A stretch of DNA of 64,000 bases, taken from NCBI GenBank assembly GCA_027924585.1, contig BSBM01002091.1, forward strand, positions 1 through 64,000, in the 5' to 3' direction. Below, piece by piece: positions 60,074 to 64,000 of the stretch. Position numbers and translations under genes: made by a program. Position 1 is the first letter of the stretch. Every line of letters starts with the position of its first letter. The notes beneath the pieces are model-generated. The model was given only the letters and a program-made list of their open reading frames with translations. It made no database searches and was not told where the DNA came from. The DNA is from Larix kaempferi (taxonomy: Eukaryota; Streptophyta; Pinopsida; Pinales; Pinaceae).

Positions 60074-60111
60074 GTGCGACGACATCGCACTGTATCCAAA
60101 GTACAGTGCGA
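60074..60111. repeat. Hairpin with perfect 10-bp stem (TCGCACTGTA / TACAGTGCGA)
   Basis: Left arm 60085-60094, loop TCCAAAG, right arm 60102-60111. A second overlapping inverted repeat GTGCGA...TCGCAC uses 60074-60079 and 60085-60090. The same GTGCGAC motif occurs at 57.7 kb. Confidence 0.85.
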
Positions 60112-60242
60112 CGGTAGAGGTGCATTTCCCAAACATCAAAATGAACTCAAGAAAAGAACTTGTTGTGGTTGAAGTAGGATCTAATAGTGTTCAAATGTCC
60201 CTTTTGGTAGGTTGCTAGTAAGCCAACATGGTTTTAGAGTGG

Positions 60243-61467
60243 TGAGAAAAAGAACACAAAGTAGAATATGTACAAGCTACCAATGATCCACAATGCATGG
60301 ATGCCTTAAGGAACTGTGGTTTGCTCAAGTTCTTTGAGATTCAGGGGATGAGATCCCAAATCCCGTTGCTATCACACATGCTCCAGAGTTGGGATGTGGC
60401 CCAACAACATTTCATGATTGGTGAGCACATCCTCACAATAGATGTTGAGGACATCTATTTCCTTACTGGTTTGTCCTGGAGAGGGGACCCTGTAGCTCTT
60501 ACTGGAACACGGGCTAGTGACCACACAGTCGATGTCATGGTGTCACAGCATTATACCGCTCTTGCTCAATCTTCTAGTGGGAAGATTCTTATTAGGGATT
60601 GGGTGAGCCTCCCACTATGTACTATACTATTTACTATTACTAGAGTGGTGGGAAGCCAAGCCCCACACATGGCTACTCGGACTCATATGCTTTATGTAGA
60701 GGACTACATGTCCCCCATGGTTTTCAACTGGTGTGAGGGTCTCCTCACAAACCTCTGAGCTCAACTGACCAAGTGTCGGCGGGGAGAGCTCAAGCAGTTT
60801 GGTTATGGATCGATTGTGCTATCGTTCCTCTTAGAGCGGATCCCTCTCTTATGTCCACAGGTAGTACTAGATGACAGGGAGTCTAGAGATCCTCACATGC
60901 TCAAATGGGATGAGTTGATGACTCGCCATGGTGGAGGACCTATCATCAGCTAGCTGGAAGGCCAATTACTCATGGTTGAGGACTTCCCGTATGGTGGTAC
61001 GGATTTCAGAGAGGATCTTGACTTGGTGCTGCCCAAGGGTGTAGCATGGGGTGACATAGGTGAGAACAAAAATGCTTGTACTTTTAGTTTTGCATATTTA
61101 TCATTTTTTTGATGCAGTACTAACAAGTATATAACATGTGTGTGGAGATGTGGGGCCCATACGGTCGGTAGGACTTTCCCTTCTGGCGAGGAGAGATAGA
61201 GGTGGGGATGCAGTTGTTCCCCCAGGTTCTCATGCTGCCATCGAGGAGGTGGAGGAGGTATAAAGTAACTTGTCCCAGCTGACAGTAGAGGTTCTCGAGC
61301 CAGTGGTAGATGACCTGCCAAGACCTATGCAAAGGTTTGGGGTTGGAGCATCTGTACGCTTCAATGCCCTACTTCGCAAGGTAGTGAGGACTGTGGATTG
61401 CTTCCTTACTCAGCGACAGCAGGCTGTCCATGCTAGGGGTGGTGTACGGGTCAGGTGTCAGGCCTGA
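60243..61467 (+). pseudogene. Plant mobile domain (PMD)-like protein, decayed
   Basis: The open part from 60243 (after TGA at 60240) through the ATG at 60297 encodes ALRNCGLLKFFEIQ, LLSHMLQSWDVAQQHF and ITIDVEDI-type motifs (TIDVEDIYFLTGLSWRGDPV), the signature of the plant mobile domain (PMD, aminotransferase-like) family. A TGA at 60756 is followed in frame by KWDELM and VLPKGVAWG. A GTGAG donor at 61060 and acceptor near 61117 or 61127 suggest an intron. Then come WGPYGR, stop, DFPFWRGEIEVGMQLFPQ and LPSRRWRRY, and, after a frameshift, LPRPMQRFG to TGA 61465. PMD ORFs occur as host genes and as extra, often antisense, ORFs in Tat-lineage gypsy elements. The position opposite an integrase/aRH remnant favours the latter. 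Confidence 0.75.
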
Positions 61468-61745
61468 TGAAACGATTATACTTGTACTGAGATCTTAGGG
61501 GCCTCATATTTTATACTACTGAAAGCTACGATGCTTTAGATTTTGTAGAGATTCACTGAAAGCCATCATGCTTCAGATTTTGTACCAGCACTACTTTTGA
61601 GTGATATATATATATATATACAGACATTTTCGACGATTTATACATTATGAGTTTTAAAATGATGAGTGATGTGATCTTGTTTACATGTTTTCTTTTATAC
61701 CTTTCATTATTTACATGTTGTGAATGCTTTTACATATTATGAACA
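61468..61745. other. Short spacer between the convergent remnants, with (TA)n
   Basis: GATATATATATATATATA at about 61603-61620. A small duplication, GAAAGCTACGATGCTT.AGATTTTGTA / GAAAGCCATCATGCTTCAGATTTTGTA (core GATTTTGTA), lies near 61519 and 61558. Confidence 0.6.
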
Positions 61746-62213
61746 TTATGTGTGTGTGATGTACCAATCCAAAATGAAGTTGGCCATCGAGTCAGCAACT
61801 GTGTTTAAGTCTCGTGGAATGTGTAGGTACTAAATGGATTCAAATGACCTTTCCAGGAGAAGTACTCGTCTGAAGAGATGGAGTAAGGTGGGATCATGGT
61901 TGGTATAAACCCGGTTAAGATGGGAAATCACTAATTGAGAATCCATGTGGATGACAATGTGGTTCATACCCAAGGAAATAACGTTAGCTAGGGTTCCGAT
62001 TACTGCCTGATACTCTGCAGCATTGTTGATCACAAACCCTAAGCAACTTCCTCCTGAGCTGATGAGCTCACCTATTGGGGAATATAGTACCTTTGCTGCC
62101 GAAGCAAGGTTACGGGTATGCCGGTTGGTGCCGTCGGCAAATCCATAGCACGTTTCCATTTGCACACGCAGACAGAACATGGTATAAGGAACATAAACAA
62201 GATCTAAAGACAC
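61746..62213 (-). pseudogene. Tat-like archaeal-type RNase H, downstream of integrase
   Basis: On the minus strand, the frame from a GTG at 62213 reads CYGFADGTNR (first Asp), NNAAEYQAV (Glu), VIHMDSQLVISHLNRVY (Asp) and, beyond a TAG at 61830, LHIPRDLNTVADSMANF (last Asp), ending TAA at 61746. All four catalytic residues are present, and the type matches the archaeal-like RNase H of Tat-lineage gypsy elements. It follows the integrase end at 62298 on the same strand, separated by about 85 bp with stops. Confidence 0.85.
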
Positions 62214-62297
62214 TCAAAAACAAAAGCGTCACAGCACACAAAAACACAAAAAACACGCCATGTACAGTATATACAATAAAGTCTAAGCGTGATGAGT

Positions 62298-62571
62298 TTA
62301 GGCATAGTATCTCTTCAGGTAAATCCCATTGTGGGATTCACCCAAATAGATTATGCCATAGTCTTCAATCTCGTAAGCTCCCTTTTCCAAAACACGTTTG
62401 ACAATGTAAGGTCCATGCCACATGGATTCGAACTTTCCTGCTCCTAGTTTGTTGTGCTTCTGGTCATAAGTGAGGACCAAGTCACCCTCACTAAAGATAT
62501 GAGGTTCAACGGACTTGTCGTATTGGGATTTGATGCGTTTCTTGTGCGCTTGTTGGTTCCCTTTTGTCAAT
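62298..62571 (-). pseudogene. Ty3/gypsy integrase C-terminal domain, truncated
   Basis: The minus-strand frame reads AHKKRIKSQYDKSVEPH, FSEGDLVLTYDQKHNKLGAGKFES, MWHGPYIVKRVLEKGAYEIEDYG and NGIYLKRYYA, then stop at 62298. This is the C-terminal domain that follows the DDE core in Tat-type integrases. The core is missing: the sequence beyond 62571 is unrelated AT-rich DNA, so the remnant is broken here. Confidence 0.88.
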
Positions 62572-63615
62572 CACCTACTTACTTTACCATATTTTTCCTA
62601 ATTTTCCCTATATATCCATTATCTCTATTTGTTTATTAGTATCAATCCTCACAAGCTAGCTATTCCAACTTTTGCATGACTTCTAATGTTTGAAGGATGT
62701 ATTTTCAAGATGGAATTTGAATATGGAAGAATCATGTCTGGAAGTTAATAACCTATGGGTTTGACAAGTTCATAGATGTAGAGTATCCATGAAAGAACCC
62801 AAGAATTAGAGGATCAAGTAGCAGACTGCATGCAAAGTGACTACCAGAAGTTGTTACTCTAGTATTTTAACCATGTTGAAAAACTATCAAATAGCTACCA
62901 GACTGCTTAAGCGGTTCACTACAATAACTTCGTTAGTTTCCATGTATTGTAAAAGCGCTTGATCACTACCCAAATTCGTAAAGCACACAATGAAGAGACG
63001 ATTAAGTTTGTTTTATATGTTAGTATCCATGTTGGCAATATGGATTGTGTTCCATTTGGATTTGGGATGGTCCTCGTCCTGTTGGCATGTTTGAAAATAC
63101 ACATTGGCCAATCTTAACTAGAAATAACCAGTTTTAAACTACTCAATCTTTCTTGATGATGATCTGATCCTCCTCTAATGATTTCATGCTATAACACATG
63201 AAATCATCTCTGAATAAGAAATGGTGGTCTAGTCGCGGGTATTATCACCTTGTTAGTTCAGTAGTTCCTAAATGGATTTGTTCTATTTTTAGATATTTTA
63301 GATCAATGCGTTTCAGATATGTGCCTTGTAACCAAACATTGTATAACTTAATCCTTTTATTTCTATGAATCTATATTTTTAACTAAAAAATGCTTTAATG
63401 ATAGTTTGAGTAAGAAAATCATTTTTCCAGTTCATGCATGAGTACATTTCTTGTTCTAGTGTGCTCAGTTGGGTGGGGCTCCTATTTTGTGTCACACCTG
63501 CAGTAATAATCTGTAGATTTAATTTATGAATGTGTGATTTGTGATTTGAATTATGGTGCAAAACCATCTCTCTCATGTGTGGTGTAGGATTTTCATTCCT
63601 TTAGAATTTTGGTCT
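62572..63615. other. AT-rich non-coding DNA
   Basis: Only short ORFs without recognisable domains are present. No LTR end or RNA gene seen. Confidence 0.5.
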
Positions 63616-63806
63616 AGATGCATCTCAAGTGTGGGTTATGATTTTACAATTTTGTTTCTAGATTCATTTCAAGTGTGGGTTATGAATTTGTAAATATGTT
63701 CCAGATTCATCTCAAGTGTCGATTAATATCTCATAACTCTATTGCAGATTCATCTTAAGCTGTATCTATGATTTTATAATTATGTTGCAGATTCATCTCA
63801 TATATA
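63616..63806. repeat. 43/44-bp minisatellite, about 4.4 copies, ending in (TA)n
   Basis: AGAT.CATCTCAAG-type unit starts lie at 63616, 63660, 63703, 63746 and 63789 (spacings 44, 43, 43, 43). Units also share TTATGA.TTT and ATGTT.C. The last copy runs into (TA)n at about 63799-63820. Confidence 0.9.
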
Positions 63807-63820
63807 TATATATATATATA

Positions 63821-64000
63821 AGTTGTATTCATGTAGATTAATTGGTGATGTGAATTTAGTTTATAGCAAGTATAACCAATCATGTAGAAAAAATTAAAGC
63901 TTGCTTTGATTTAATCCTTTTAATAGTTTACAATCGGTGAAGTGTGGTTTGAGGTATCCCTTGGTATCCCCAGTTCTTGAGAATTCATTAACACAAGAGT
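63821..64000. other. AT-rich non-coding end of the window
   Basis: Nothing recognised. Confidence 0.5.

Larger units (their letters stand above)
56640..60242. other. Non-coding; candidate LTR or 3' region of a minus-strand Tat-like element
   Basis: No gene is supported. The stretch lies directly downstream (minus strand) of the integrase/aRH remnant and the plus-strand PMD ORF, where the 3' LTR of such an element would be. It contains GTGCGAC hairpins (57711-57742 and 60074-60111) and a diverged repeat at 59165-59530. I could not define LTR ends. Confidence 0.4.

Noticed and set aside
60297-60758. Calling the PMD ORF an intact single-exon gene
   Set aside because: Similarity to the family continues past the stop, across a probable intron, and is then broken by further stops and a frameshift, so it is a pseudogene.

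Overview
The window looks like nuclear DNA of a seed plant with a large, gene-poor, retrotransposon-filled genome. Evidence: plant-type Ty1/copia, Ty3/gypsy (Tat/Ogre-like) and L1 elements, plant-only add-ons (archaeal-type RNase H in LINE and gypsy, a plant mobile domain ORF), AT-rich spacer, and no bacterial features. A gymnosperm (conifer-like) is my best guess, but the sequence does not prove it. I found no convincing intact host gene; most long ORFs belong to transposable elements in various states of decay.

Layout. 1-6220: AT-rich spacer with diverged tandem duplications, a possible short two-exon gene (3589-3941) and an interstitial telomere-like (TTAGGG-type) island (4483-4610). 6221-10255: a 4-kb, strongly strand-asymmetric purine (G/A) tract with a ~1.25-kb higher-order duplication. 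10256-39527: a nested stack of retrotransposons. The oldest layer is a decayed Tat/Ogre-like Ty3/gypsy element. Into it went a young non-autonomous copia element (Co-A, 11054-14768, TSD AAATG) and an older autonomous-type copia element (Co-B, 15516-27945, TSD GTCAG). A full-length L1-type LINE (15683-22353, minus strand, 17-bp TSD) then inserted into the 5' LTR of Co-B. Removing the insertions gives a gypsy 5' LTR of about 5.6 kb that contains a ~1,080-codon reading frame (ORF1). It is followed by a decayed tRNA-Asp-type primer binding site and gag, protease, archaeal RNase H, RT, RNase H and integrase, then a 3' LTR truncated after 1.1 kb.

39528-46279: minisatellites and 3' ends of two further copia elements. 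46280-52271: a decayed minus-strand gypsy gag piece and a solo LTR with TSD AGTTT (49078-50441). 52272-60242: mostly AT-rich, with microsatellites, a 58-bp repeat, a broken acidic exon and GTGCGAC hairpins. 60243-62571: a decayed plant-mobile-domain ORF on the plus strand, tail to tail with a minus-strand Tat-like integrase end and archaeal RNase H, matching the antisense extra ORF arrangement known in Tat-lineage gypsy elements. 62572-64000: AT-rich spacer with a 43-bp minisatellite.

The most interesting signals are the giant ORF-bearing LTR, the archaeal RNase H placed between protease and RT in that element, and the gag-only copia derivative whose intact 651-aa product joins a copia gag to a new Ser/Asp-rich, membrane-segment-containing tail.
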